From the NCBI GenBank assembly GCA_948567375.1, contig OX419758.1, positions 5,027,001 to 5,091,000 of the forward strand: a stretch of DNA of 64,000 nt, given 5' to 3'. Positions within the stretch are counted from its first letter, which is position 1, and every line of letters starts with the position of its first letter. Of the stretch, positions 1 to 10,376 are shown in pieces. Source of the DNA: Lunularia cruciata (taxonomy: Eukaryota; Streptophyta; Marchantiopsida; Lunulariales; Lunulariaceae). The notes under the pieces were generated by a model that was not told the DNA's origin, ran no database searches, and saw only the letters and a list, made by a program, of their open reading frames with translations. A program made the position numbers and the translations under genes.

Positions 1-482
1 GTAACTTCTTACAGAGCCAATCTGTTTCAACTCTGCCAACTTATCTTGTGCAGCTAGTGTGGCATTTATAGCTTGGAACCGACTGATTATTGCACTCTTG
101 AATTCTGCCCATGTCAAGATTGGTGCAACCATTTGTCGTTTGGCTCGCTCCACTCGGAATCTCCACCATAGCTTTGCTACTCCATCCAATTGGCTAGAAG
201 CCAAGAGAATCTGTTTTTGCTCATCTTGTAGATTGGTAGCTTCAAAATAACATTCACAATCAAACACAAAATTCTCCACTGCACCCGAGAGATTCTTGCC
301 TTCAAATACCTTGGGTTTAGGGAATCTGATCCAATCTTCTCCTTCTCAAATTGATACTCTCTCCACCTACTCTTGTCATTGAAGATCTTGTTCATCCAAC
401 AATCAAGTGAGGTGCTCAATTTGTTGTTGCATAGCAAGGATAACATCAGGTATTGCCGCCATGGTTGCTCCTCTATCACACC
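1..482 (-). pseudogene. Family A Ty3/gypsy gag fragment (runs off the window edge)
   Basis: Read on the minus strand, a start near position 460 (MAAIPDVILAMQQQIEHL) is followed by a stop and then by capsid-type retrotransposon gag sequence. That part contains the motifs KPKVFEGKNLSGAVENFVFD and CYFEATNLQDEQKQILLASN, roughly at 330-175, typical of the plant retrotransposon gag domain. Several stops and frame changes break it, so it is dead. It lies directly downstream (in its own orientation) of a primer-binding site and LTR at 721-1238, which is the normal order LTR-PBS-gag. The element continues to the left of the window. Family assignment to gag is fairly sure; the exact frame path is not. 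Confidence 0.7.
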
Positions 483-720
483 ATTCCCAATCTATCTAAT
501 TTATTAACACATAGAAATAGCACGTCCACCGTTCTCCATAAGTTACAACCGGAAGCACCAAGGGTTCCTCAGTTATGGTGATCATATGTAGAAAATCTTG
601 TCCAAAGTGTGAGGTGATGAACTGTGTGAAACGATGCTTGGGTAGTATTTGGACGCAAAAATCCCAATGGTTTGGTGGAAGTGGATTTGGTGGTCCATAA
701 ATTCCATCCATCCCATTCCT

Positions 721-732
721 GCTCTGATACCA
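721..732 (-). other. Primer-binding site, initiator Met tRNA type
   Basis: The minus strand reads TGGTATCAGAGC here, the usual plant retrotransposon primer-binding site complementary to the 3' end of initiator tRNA-Met. One base separates it from the end of the LTR at 734. This fixes the LTR at 734-1238 as a 5' LTR pointing leftwards. Confidence 0.9.
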
Positions 733-733
733 A

Positions 734-1238
734 TGTAAAAGACCGAATCCGAGGAGAGAAATAGGAGAATGGAAACTCACATTGAGACACTTGAATGAGA
801 GAAAACTCCAAATGCCTAGCATGAGCTTTGGCCTTGGTATTTATAGGTAGCATACAAGATCCTTGAAGCTTCTCAAGAAGCTTCCTTGAGCCGCTTTCTT
901 GGAGTGCAAGCCAAGTTAACTAGGAAGCTTCTCAAGAAGCTTCCTTCTAGAAGCCGCCTACTTGGCATGCAAGCTAAGCTAGTTAGAAGCTTCTAGAAGC
1001 TTCCTTCTAGAAGCTACCTGCTTAGGGCGCAAGTTAACTAGTTGGGAAGCTTCCCAAGAAGCTTCTTAGATGCTTCTAGAATATTCTAGGCTATTTTGTC
1101 TTATTCTCTACTTTGTAAGCCCGACTAACTTTGTCATTAAACTCCATATTGTTACTTCTAAAATATTCTAGGCTAATTTGTCTTATGTGCTACTTCGTGA
1201 GCCCGACTGACTTTGTCGCTAAACTCCATATTGTTACA
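734..1238 (-). mobile_element. Family A 5' LTR, minus strand
   Basis: The segment is bounded by TGTAAAAG on the left and TTGTTACA on the right, i.e. TGTAACAA...CTTTTACA in element orientation, matching the plus-strand LTRs at 4588-5012 and 5462-5827. A TATA box (TATTTATA on the plus strand) lies at 838-845. Between TATA box and LTR start are many GAAGCTTC palindromes with TTC/GAA spacing like heat-shock elements. The terminal part is duplicated in tandem (about 1078-1157 and 1158-1238, each ending CCATATTGTTAC), which explains the greater length (505 bp against 425 and 366). Confidence 0.9.
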
Positions 1239-4200
1239 GTGGTGGTGTGCTTGGATGATATCTATGAGGTTTGTAGTGGCATCTCTACACTATGATATCA
1301 TTCTGGGTCTACCTTGGCTTGAATATCATAAGGTTCAGTTTGATTGGACCCAATGCCAAATTCAAGTATAACACCAAGGTAGGAATTTTAGATTAGGTTG
1401 TTTGGCACCTTTGAGTAAGACACCTAAGAATAGTCAATCCCAAGATGGGGAGTTTGTTGAGAAGGTAGCCATAGAGCAAACCTGGAAGGGAGATGAGTCC
1501 CAAGATGGGAAGTTTGCCAAGAAGGCAACCAAAGAGCAAGCTTGGAAGAGAGATGAGTCCCTAGAAGGGAAGTTTTTTAGTAAAGCAGCCATAGAGCAAG
1601 CTTTGGAGGAAGATAAGTCTGTATTTGCAATGTGGATCAAACCGATTGCACAAGAACAATTTGCGGAGGGCCAAGAGCCTCATCAACCAATGGTTGATCA
1701 GATAGTTAAGGAGTTTGTGGACATGTTTCCGGATGATTTGCCAAAGAGATTACCCTCCAATTGAGGTATGCACTTCAAGATCGAGTTATTGCCAGGGAGT
1801 AGACCGATCTATCGGCTCTCACCAAAGGAGTTGGAGGAGTTGCAAACAACATTTACAGAGTTATTGGAGAAGGACTTCATACAACATAGTACCTCTCCTT
1901 GGGGAGCACCGGTACTATTTGTTCCAAAGAAGGATGGAGGAGTTTGTTTATGTATTGATTATTGTGGGCTCACTAAGCAAACCGTGAAGAATGCATATTC
2001 CTTGCCTTGGATTGATGACTTTCTTGATCAACTAAGTGGAGCACGCTACTTTTCCAAGCTAGATCTTTGCAGCGGCTATTGGCAAATTCCTATTGATAGA
2101 GAAGATGTACAAAAGACTGCCTTTTGCACAAGGTATGGGCATTTTGAGTGGAGAGTTATACCTTTCGGACTCACTAATGCTCCAGCAGTCTTCATGGATT
2201 AGATGCATTGGGTGTTGGATGGACTATTGGATTGGTCCGCGGTGGTGTTCTTGGATGATATCTTAATCTATAGCAAGATAGAGGTGGAACATGTGAATCA
2301 TGTACGAGAAGTCCTAAGACGACTACGACAATGGAAATTTTATTGCAAGAAGTCAAAGTATACCTTTTGGCAGAAAGAGGTTACCTTCTTTGGCCATAAG
2401 ATCTCATCAGAAGGGATTAAGATGAAGGAAGAGAAAATCAAGGCTATTACTAATTGGCCTACTCCAAAGGATGCTACAAAAGTACGGACATTCAATGGAT
2501 TGGCCAGTTTTTACCAACGGTTCATCCATTATTATGATCATGTGGTTGCACCATTGACTGACCTCTTGGGAAAGAACTTGAGCTTCTAAAGGACCACCAA
2601 GCATGAAGAAGCATTCCAAAAGTTAAAGCATATGGTGTCTTGAAGACCCATTCTTCAGCCATATGATCCTCAACTACCCTGTGTGGTTGATTTTGATGCT
2701 TCTAACTTTGCAATTGGAGTCGTGCTGCAACAAGAATTCCCAAATGGAATCCATCCCATTGCATTTGTATCTTGCCGACTCAATACGGCTAAACAAAACT
2801 ACTTTGCTTGAGATCAAGAACAACTTGCAATGGTATATGCCACCAAGATATGGATGCATTACCTCTTGCAGAAACAAGTGATCATGCAAACTGATCACAA
2901 ACCATTGTTGCAGACCTTACACTTGGAACACATGAATAGTCGATATCATTGATGGAAGGAACAACTCCAACTGTATGACATCAAACTTGAGTACAAACCA
3001 TGTTGGTTCAATGTCATCCCTAATGCTTTATCACAATGACCTAATTTGAAGTCTCTTCCTCTCATCACAGTGGCAATTTCAACGGTGTCAATTGACTCCA
3101 AGATCCAAAACAAGTTTCAGTCAACTCTACACCAAGATCCCTTCTTCCGAATGGTACATGGTCTCTTTATAGCATGCGATAAGGAGTACAACACCTTCTC
3201 TATCAAGGAGGGCCTTTTATTCCATGAAGACCGGATTTATGTTCTAGCTAAAGGTGATCTTCAACTTGTGCACCTTCAAGAAGCCCATGATTTACCCACT
3301 GCTGGTCACATGGATGTGGACAAGACCTTGGGTACCCTCCAACATCAATGGTGGTGGCCCAACATGACACGAGATGTTCGAGAATTTGTCCAATTGTGTG
3401 AGAGCTGCCAACGTAACAAGACCAGCAACCAAAAGCCGAGTGGACTCCTTCAACCACTCATTGTTCCATCTGCTTGCTGGGAGCATGTGAGCTTGGATCT
3501 CATCACATCCTTGCCAAAGATAAAACAAAGGATACATCACAATCGTGGTGTTTATGGATAAGCTTAGTAAGCAAATCCACTTGGCACCAACCTGTGATAC
3601 CATGGATGCTCCAACCTTAGCGCAAACCTACTTCAACAATGTCTTCAAGCATCATGGGATGCCATGTGTACTCATCTCCGATGGTGATCCTCGATTTACC
3701 GGGAAGTTTTGGCAAGCACTCTTTTAGATACTCGACACCAAGCTTACTTTGTCCATGTCCTATCATCCTCAAACTGATGGACAAACCAAACGTGCAAATC
3801 GTACATTGGTGGATATGTTACGTGCCTTTGTCAATGTCCACCATACCAATTGGGATGAATGTCTTGTAGGTGCAAAATTTGCCTACAACAATTCCAAACA
3901 GACAAGCACCAGATTTTCTACTTTCTTTCTCAATTTTGGCCAAGATTCGCTTGTTCTAGATTCTCTTCTTGCTCCTCCTCCATCTCAGGTTCCTCATACT
4001 TCCACATTCTTGACCACTATATCTAGATCTCTCCAACAAGCCAAGTCTCACCTCCTTGTTGCTCAAAATTGCCAAAAAAAATATGCAGGCTACCATCGTC
4101 ATGATCTTACCTTTGAAGTTGGTGATAAAGTCATGCTATCCTCTAATAACCTCCCTCTCCCACTTGATACCCAAGTTCGTAAACTTGCCCCTAATTGGAT

Positions 4201-4587
4201 AGGACCCTTGATATCACCCAAATTGTCTCTCTTGTTGCTTATCTACTTGCCTTGCCTTATCACATGCATATCTATCTTGTCTTTCATGTTTCCAAGTTGA
4301 AACCCTTTATTCCTAACCCCTCTTCCTTTTCTTCTTGAGTCCAACCTCCCCCTCTTCCTGTCCCTATCAATGATCATGAGGAATATGAAGTTGATTGGAT
4401 CCTTGCACGTCGCCATATTCAACAAGGCCGTTGCCAACATACGGTGTACAAGGTCCTTTGGAAAGGGTAAACCTTTCATGATGCAACATGTGAACCTCTT
4501 TCTCACCTCCAGACTGCACAGATGGCCATCTAGAAATTTGAAGCTTCATTAGCAACGAGGACATCACCAACTAGCAACGGGGGAATA
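1239..4587 (+). pseudogene. Family A chromovirus pol: protease end, RT, RNase H, integrase, chromodomain
   Basis: The order is the Ty3/gypsy order. The end of the aspartic protease region (HYDIILGLPWLEYHKVQFDW) is at about 1285-1350. RT follows at 1770-2590, with motif [15 protein letters not shown] and the catalytic box as VVFLDDILIYSK. RNase H remnants are at 2650-3045. Integrase runs from 3050 to about 4300, with an HHCC-type finger (HMDVDKTLGTLQHQWWWP, then CESCQRNK) and HPQTDGQTKRANRT. A chromodomain (NDHEEYEVDWILARRHIQQG) is at about 4365-4510. Stops at 1762, 2200 and 2587, several frame changes and a TAA inside the chromodomain (WKG then stop) make it inactive. The chromodomain identifies the chromovirus branch. 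The protease abuts an oppositely oriented LTR at 1238, so the 5' half is missing or inverted. The 3' LTR follows at 4588 after a purine-rich stretch (CAACGGGGGAATA). Confidence 0.9.
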
Positions 4588-5012
4588 TGTAACAATATGG
4601 AGTTTAGTGACAAAGTTAGTTGGGCTTACAAAGTACATAAGACAAATTAGCCTAGAATATTCTGAAAGTATCTAGGAAGCTTCTTGGGAAGCTTCCCAAC
4701 TAGCTTAGCTTGCACCTCTCAAGAAAGTAGCTTCTAGAAGGAAGCTTCTAGAAGCTTCCAACTAGCTTAGCTTGCATGCCCAATAGGCGGCTCCTAGAAG
4801 GAAGTTTCTTGAGAAGCTTCCTAGTTAACTTGGCTTGCACTCTAAGAAAGAGGCTTGAGGAAGCTTCTTGAGAAGCTTCTCAAAGGCCTTGTATGCTACC
4901 TATAAATACCAAAGCCAAAGCTCATGCTAGGCATTCGGATTTTTCCCTCATTCAAGTGTCCCAATGTGAGTTTACATTCTCCTATTTCTTTCCTCGAATT
5001 CGATCTTTTACA
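4588..5012 (+). mobile_element. Family A 3' LTR with heat-shock-element-like array
   Basis: It starts TGTAACAATATGG and ends GATCTTTTACA (425 bp). The internal part from about 4672 to 4890 is packed with GAAGCTTC palindromes, including GAAGCTTCTAGAAGCTTC (four alternating GAA/TTC units at 2-nt spacing) near 4743-4760. A TATA box (TATAAATA) is at 4901, just downstream of the array, so the array sits in the U3 promoter. See the separate promoter entry. The LTR follows the pol region at 1239-4587 in the correct orientation. Confidence 0.92.
4672..4908 (+). promoter_or_regulatory. U3 promoter: clustered HSE-like palindromes plus TATA box
   Basis: Heat-shock elements are alternating nGAAn/nTTCn units bound by heat-shock factor trimers. 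This stretch holds about eight GAA/TTC dyads: some form the canonical 2-nt spaced array (GAAGCTTCTAGAAGCTTC), others have 4-nt gaps (GAAGCTTCTTGAGAAGCTTC). TATAAATA follows at 4901-4908. The same layout is seen in the LTR at 5462-5827 and, reversed, at 734-1238 and 36231-36643. That these act as heat-responsive sites is inference; each dyad is also a HindIII palindrome and could be a structural repeat. Confidence 0.6.
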
Positions 5013-5461
5013 CCTCTAGTAACCTCCCTCTTCCACTTGATACCCAAGTTTGTAAACTTGCACCTAATTGGATAGGACCCTTTGATATCACCCAAATTGT
5101 CTCTCATATTGCTTATTGACTTGCTTTGCCTTGTCATATGCGTATCCATCTTGTCTTTCATGTTTCCAAGTTGAAACCCTTTGTTCCTAACCCCTCTTCC
5201 TTTTCCTCTTGAGTCCAACCTCCCCCTCTTCCTGTCCCTATCAATGATCATGAGGAGTACTAAGTTGATCATATTCTTGCATGTCGCCATATTCAACAAG
5301 GCTGTTGCCAACATACGGAGTACAAGGTCCTTTGGAAAGGGTAAACCCTTCATGATGCCACATGGGAACCTCTTTCTCACCTCCAAAATGCACAGACGGC
5401 CATCCAAGAATTTGAAGCTTCATTAGCAATGAGGACGTCACCAACTAGCGGCGGAGGAATA
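5013..5461 (+). pseudogene. Second copy of family A integrase tail and chromodomain
   Basis: Starting exactly at the end of the LTR at 5012, this repeats the sequence found at about 4140-4587: the integrase C-terminal region (PLPLDTQVCKLAPNWIGPFD type) and the chromodomain (HEEY, VDHILACRHIQQG, HTEYKVLWKG, FHDATWEPLSHLQNAQ). The chromodomain carries the same TAA stop after WKG as the first copy, so the two blocks share a recent ancestor. Together with the LTR at 5462-5827 it forms a tandem duplicate of the 3' end of the element. Confidence 0.85.
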
Positions 5462-5827
5462 TGTAACAATATGGAGTTTAGTGACATAGTTAGTAAGGCT
5501 AACAAAGTAGAGAATAAGCCAAATTAGACTAGAATATTCTAAAAGCATCTAAGAAGCTTCTTGGGAAACTTCCTAACTAGTTAACTTCTGTTCCAAGCAG
5601 GTAGCTTCTAGAAGGAAGCTTTTAGAAGCTTATAACTAACTTAGCTCGCATGCCAAGTAGGCGGCTTCTAGAAGGAAGCTTCTTGAGAAGCTTCTCAAGG
5701 GCCTTGTATGCTACCTATAAATACCAAAGCTGATGCTCATGCTAGGCATTCGGATTTTTCCCTCATTCAAGTGTCCCAATGTGAGTTTCCATTCTCCTAT
5801 TTCTCTCCTTGGTATTGGTCTTTTACA
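5462..5827 (+). mobile_element. Family A LTR, tandem duplicate
   Basis: It starts TGTAACAATATGGAG and ends GGTCTTTTACA (366 bp), with a TATA box at 5716-5723. It has the same HSE-like dyads as the LTR at 4588-5012 but is shorter by loss of some of them. The right edge abuts truncated family C sequence without an obvious target duplication. Confidence 0.88.
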
Positions 5828-6958
5828 AAAGGGCACAAAATAATGTGGTGGCATATCTATTCTCCAACCTGAAATCATTTTCCCCACTCGTTGGTGCAGA
5901 CATTTTGCCCAATCTACTTCCTCTCCTACAAACATTTGGTGAAAGAACACCGCCTGTTGCATCATAACATAAGTGCTTTGCTCTGGCTTGAACATTGCCA
6001 TCATCACACTTATAATCTTTCTCCTCTCAAGGTCTCTGTAACTATCCACCTTATACCCGTTCTTGGTGTGAGGTTGATTGAATGAGTTCCTCACTTTGGC
6101 AGTCTCCTTTAAAGCATCACACTTCCGATAGAATGGTACCTCCTTCCTCTCCTACTTCTTTCTCCAAGACTATTCTCCAATCCAATTCCGTCCATCAAGC
6201 CGGATTTCCCCTCTTCTCCTCGTACTTTGGCCCATCCTTGCAATTGCTTGCCGCAATTTCTACCATGAAACCTAGAAAATTGAAGTTTTAGTTCTAGGCC
6301 AAGAATGTGATACAAAGTTTGACAAGACTTCAATCCGTGCTACTACTTCTAATCTACAAAGTGCAAGTCCCCTCACCGCACTTTTCTTACTCACTTTTGG
6401 GGCCATTGTGTGTTTCCTCACCCTCTTCTTGTGGAAGATCATTCTCAAGATCCTAACCCACTCTTCTTCTTGTGGATTTGAAATTTGCATTACTTTGGGT
6501 TGACTTTGAATAGGGACAAGGTAGCATCTGGACATTGTGCTGCTTGCTTGCAGAACTCTTGATTTTATAGTCTTGTACAAATCGTTCATTCTTTAGTTGT
6601 TTCTTTGATTCACTAGTCATAGATTCTATAGGGTTGTTTCTTGTCACTATCAATAACTTCTTGATCTTGAGTTCATTACTTTCTTCTTGCATACTTTCTT
6701 GATTGACAGACTCGAAAGAAGTTTGTCACAAGTTCATTGGATAAGACTACATTGCTTGATACAAAGTCCCCTTCTTTGTTTCTTCTCTTGTCCATCTTGG
6801 GTCCTTTGGTCTTGACCCGAGGTTGACTTTAGGTTTGGCTCCAAACACACGCTTCTTTGTATTTCTTTCCCGTTTAGCCCTCCTTTGGCTTTACTAACAT
6901 ACTTCTTCCACCAAATTCCCTTCGAACTATCCAAAACCAGAAAAATGTGGGCACCACA
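5828..6958 (-). mobile_element. Family C LTR, partial copy carrying the start of its internal ORF
   Basis: On the minus strand the right edge at 6958 reads TGTGGTGCCCACATTTTT, the same terminus as the solo LTR ending at 61642. Inside are the start of the coiled-coil ORF (MAPKVSKKSAVRG, near 6400; RLEVVARIEVLS) and its conserved block (TKNGYKVDSYRD, TYVMMQQAVFFHQMFVGEEV, PPHYFVPF) between about 6300 and 5828. The copy stops inside that block, where it meets the family A LTR. On the right, family A RNase H sequence resumes (IAKKNYFAL), so the element originally landed in a family A pol gene. Several frame breaks show it is inactive. Confidence 0.75.
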
Positions 6959-8745
6959 TATTGCAAAAAAGAATTACTTTGCTCTCAAGATCAAGAATCA
7001 CTAGCAATGGTACATGTCACCAAGGTATGGAGGCATTATCTCTTGGGGAGACAAGTGATCATGCAAACCAATCACCCTTGTTACAAACATTACATTTGGA
7101 GCACATGAGGAGTTGAAATCATCAATGAGAGGAACAACTATAGCTGTTTGATATCAAACTTGAGTATAAACCCAATAGGTTCCATGTCATCCCCAATGCC
7201 CTATCATGACTTGATTTGAAGACTCTTCCTCTCATCATGGTGGCAATTATGATAGTCTCAACTGACTCAAAATTCCAAATTGAGTTTAGGATCACTTTAC
7301 AACAAGACCTCTTCTTGCATATAGTACAAGGTTGTCTTGTAGCACAAGACAAGGAATATAACACCTCTCCTTCAAGAAAAGCCTTTTCTTTTGTGAGAAC
7401 CGGATCTATGTTCCAACCAAGGGTGATCTATAACTTTTGCGCTTTCAAGAAGCCCATGACTTACCAATCATTGGTCACATGGGTGTAGACAAGACCTTGG
7501 GTACCTTATAGCACCAATGGTGGTGGTCCAAAATGGCATGAGAAGCTCAAGAGTTTATTCAACCTTGTAAGAGTTGCCAATGTAACAAGGCCAATAACCA
7601 AAAACTGAGTGGACTCCTTCAAGCACTTCCCATATTCTTGATGAGAACACATGAGCTTAGATCTAATCATATCCTTGCCCAAGATAAAACAAGATCACAT
7701 AATAATTGTGGTGTTTGTTAATAAGCTTAGTAAGCAAATCCATTTGGCACCAACCTTTGACATAGTGGTTGCTCCAACATTGGCCAAGATCTACTTCAAT
7801 AATATCTTCAAGCATCATGGGATGCTTGATGTACTCATCTTTGACCATGGTCCTTTGGAAAATTTTAGGAAGCACACTTCTAGCTACTCGATACTAAGCT
7901 TGCTTTGTCCATGACCTATCATCCTCAAATTGATGGAAAAATCAAACATACAAATCATACCTTGGAGGATATGCTTTGTGCCTTTGTCAACATTCACCAT
8001 ACCAATTGAGATGAATGTCTTGTAGCTTTTGAGTTTACCTACAACAACTCCAAGCAAGCAAATAGCAAGTTCTCTCTATTCTTCCTTAATTTTGGCCAAG
8101 ACCCATTTCTTTTAAATTTCCTTCTTGCTCCACCTCTATCTTATGTCCCTCATACTTCTATCTTCTTAAGCACAATATTCCAATCCCTACAACAAGCCAA
8201 ATCTCATCTCCATGTTGCTCAAAATCATCAAAAAAAATTACATGGACCAACATTGTCATGATCTCACCTTTCAACTTGGTGATAAGGTCATCCTTTCTTC
8301 TAGTAACCTACTCCTACCACTTGATACCCAAGTTTTTAAACTTGCTCCTAATTGGATAGGTCCATTTGATATCACCTAAATCATTTTTCATATTGCTTAT
8401 CAACTTGCCTTGCCTTGTCATATGCAAATTCACCTTATCTTTCATGTTTCCAAGTTGAAATCCTTTATTTCTAAATCCATCTTCCTCTTGTGTTCAAATC
8501 CTTCCTCCTCCCACCCCTATTAATGATCATGAGTAATATGAAGTTGATTGTATCCTTGCACGTTGTCACATTCAACATGGCTGCCAACCACATACTAAGT
8601 ACAAAGTACTTAGTATGTTGGGAAGGGTATCCTTTTCATGATGCTACTTGCGAGACTCTTTCTCATCTCCACAATACACAAATGTCCATCTAGGAGTTTG
8701 AAGCTTCTATGGTGATGAGTTTGTAAACTAAGAAAGCTTTATCGG
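6959..8745 (+). pseudogene. Family A RNase H, integrase and chromodomain remnant
   Basis: This is a second, more decayed family A pol copy: RNase H end (YGGIISWGDK, near 7020), integrase finger region (7460-7580, with SCQCNKANNQK-like sequence), integrase core (SLDLIISLPKIKQDHIIIVV, near 7653), DUF-type linker (NNSKQANSKFSLFFLNFGQD, near 8045) and a chromodomain (EGYPFHDATCETLSHLHNTQ, near 8620-8690). In this copy the chromodomain has Tyr where the two copies at 4.4 and 5.3 kb have a stop. No LTR follows; the sequence after 8745 is unassigned. Confidence 0.82.
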
Positions 8746-8931
8746 AGGTGCTTTTTGGTTGCATTCAATTTGGAAGCTTTGATGTGAAAGATTTAGTCGT
8801 TGAGCTCTCAATTACGATATGAGGACAAAAATTTATAACGGTTTCTTCTCATGTCAAGAGGAGCATGTTTGGAGCATATGAGGGAGAAAACAAATTATCT
8901 TCTGTTCATGATACACTATTTCTAGGTAAGG
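8746..8931. other. Unassigned stretch left of the family B copy
   Basis: No recognised gene. It ends in TTTCTAGGTAAGG (8919-8931), the left target-site duplication of the family B copy at 8932-9832. That TSD happens to contain an AG/GTAAGG splice-donor-like sequence, so the insertion may have landed at an exon-intron border. Confidence 0.4.
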
Positions 8932-9832
8932 TAAAAGGCGACCGCGTAGGAAAAATGAAGGATGAGAAGACCCTATCAAGCCGTACAAGGGAGAGACAAA
9001 AAGGGTAACATGGGGCTAAGCCCCAATAGAGTCTGTATGAGAAATCTGCCCTACTGCACCTAAGATATCCGAGCTATGCAAGTCGTACGATCTACACACA
9101 ACTGGAGCATCCGAAGAAACATCACCTAATGTGATTGCTCTCCTATAGATTGCACCAGCCACTGCCCTCTATAGAGCAATGGACACACGCTGTCTAAAAT
9201 ATGCTACAAAGTATGAGAGTGAGAGTGGTACCCCCTGTTGCCTAACATGATAAGCTCTCGCGCACTCCCTAACAAATGTGTCAAATGCCGTGTCCATCGC
9301 TCCATATAACTCCAAGGCTAGAGGAACAAAGAGGTGACCTCGCTGCATGGCCCTATACTTGGAGACCTTGCGACCTGCTGCTGCACTTGCCGCCCATCCA
9401 GGGGGATGGGTAATCACTCCCTCCAAAACTGTATCCCACGTAGGGTCCACGACATCCGCTATTGTCACCTGATCATCTCGGACCAAGTATAAGTCTGCCC
9501 TGACACGTGTCATCTGCAAAGCATACGAACGCTCCCTCCAAGCCAAGTATCCACTCTCTCGTGCCATAGCAAACACTATGTCTCTAATGGCATAATGGGT
9601 AGCTATCCTCTATCCACCAAAAGGACACCGTGTCATGTGCACCGCTGCTGTATCTAGTGTAGAACCATATTCACAAGTGAGTAGTGAAGATGCAGATGGA
9701 TGGACCAAACCTAGGCAAAACCTCATCGCTGTAGAGAAAATAACCGGTGCGAATCGGAAAGCCCTAATGCACGGTCGAGCTAGGATCCACGAGCCTGCAC
9801 CCTTGCCGGAGCTTGCACCCTTGGCAGAGCAG
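8932..9832 (-). mobile_element. Family B (R2-like, RLE-type) non-LTR element, 5'-truncated copy
   Basis: On the minus strand it encodes the CCHC-like knuckle (end of RT protein, HMTRCPFGG) followed by the restriction-like endonuclease domain (RVRADLYLVRDDQV, RKVSKYRAMQRGHLF, LYGAMDTAFDTFVRECARAY; 9576-9169), closely matching the full-length copy at 10377-14111. Between the two parts is an in-frame TAG, at the same place as in the full-length copy. The 3' end (plus-strand left edge AAAAGGCGACCGCG) matches the other copies. Flanks carry a 13-bp duplication, TTTCTAGGTAAGG at 8919-8931 and TTTCCAGGTAAGG at 9833-9845, so 5' truncation happened on insertion, as is usual for such elements. Confidence 0.85.
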
Positions 9833-9839
9833 TTTCCAG

Positions 9840-10338
9840 GTAAGGGAAGATCAGCCTTACTCACATCGACTATGATGATGTGCTCAGGCTGAGTGAGCTT
9901 CCATTTCTCCATCCTAGTGGTGTTTTTCAATTTTCCTGTTACTTTCTGGCCGAAGTTGCCTATTTGATCTTTCTCCTGCAGAGTTTAGAGGATGAGATGG
10001 AGTTTAGAGGATCAGATGGTCAGGCCTCAGTCCTGGAGTTGGCACACTTCGGCTATGGCACGCTCGTTCACCGGGTCGCCTTCAGGTTGTCTATAATCCT
10101 GATGGTCAACGAAAAGGTGAGTTTCCGACAGTGTCTCCTGGTGTGTCTTTTCAAAGTGGACCAAACTCGTGGAACTTATCTGAATGCAGTCTCACAGTCA
10201 CCGAGTTGTCACAATTTTCACACTGCTTATCACAGGATTGATTTCAACATAATGTCTTTGTAGCCAAATGGCATGCGGACCGGAGGTCTTTGACTACCGC
10301 TACTAGGGAGGACTACCTTCGCCTCTACAACTCCTAAT
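9840..10338 (+). pseudogene. Possible exons of an unidentified gene between two family B copies
   Basis: A donor-like GTAAGG at 9840 and an acceptor-like TTCTCCTGCAG ending 9981 bracket an intron-like stretch. The next 135 bp (9982-10116) are open in one frame (SLEDEMEFRGSDG start, MVNEK end) and are followed by GTGAGT. A further acceptor-like CTTTGTAG ends at 10263, and an open run (KWHADRRSLTTATREDYLRL) stops at 10336-10338. The phases of the two putative exons do not agree for a single intact product, so if this was a gene it is broken. I do not recognise the protein. Low confidence; it may be chance. Confidence 0.2.
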
Positions 10339-10359
10339 ACAAATGTTTATCCTTCCCTT

Positions 10360-10376
10360 CTTGTCTCTTATAAATG
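10360..10376. repeat. Left target-site duplication of full-length family B element
   Basis: TCTTGTCTCTTATAAAT is repeated exactly at 14112-14128 on the other side of the element. The 17-bp length fits target-primed reverse transcription rather than an LTR integrase (4-6 bp). Confidence 0.9.

Noticed and set aside
9610-9930. 106-codon minus-strand frame as a separate gene
   Set aside because: It is the knuckle end of the truncated family B copy plus flanking sequence.
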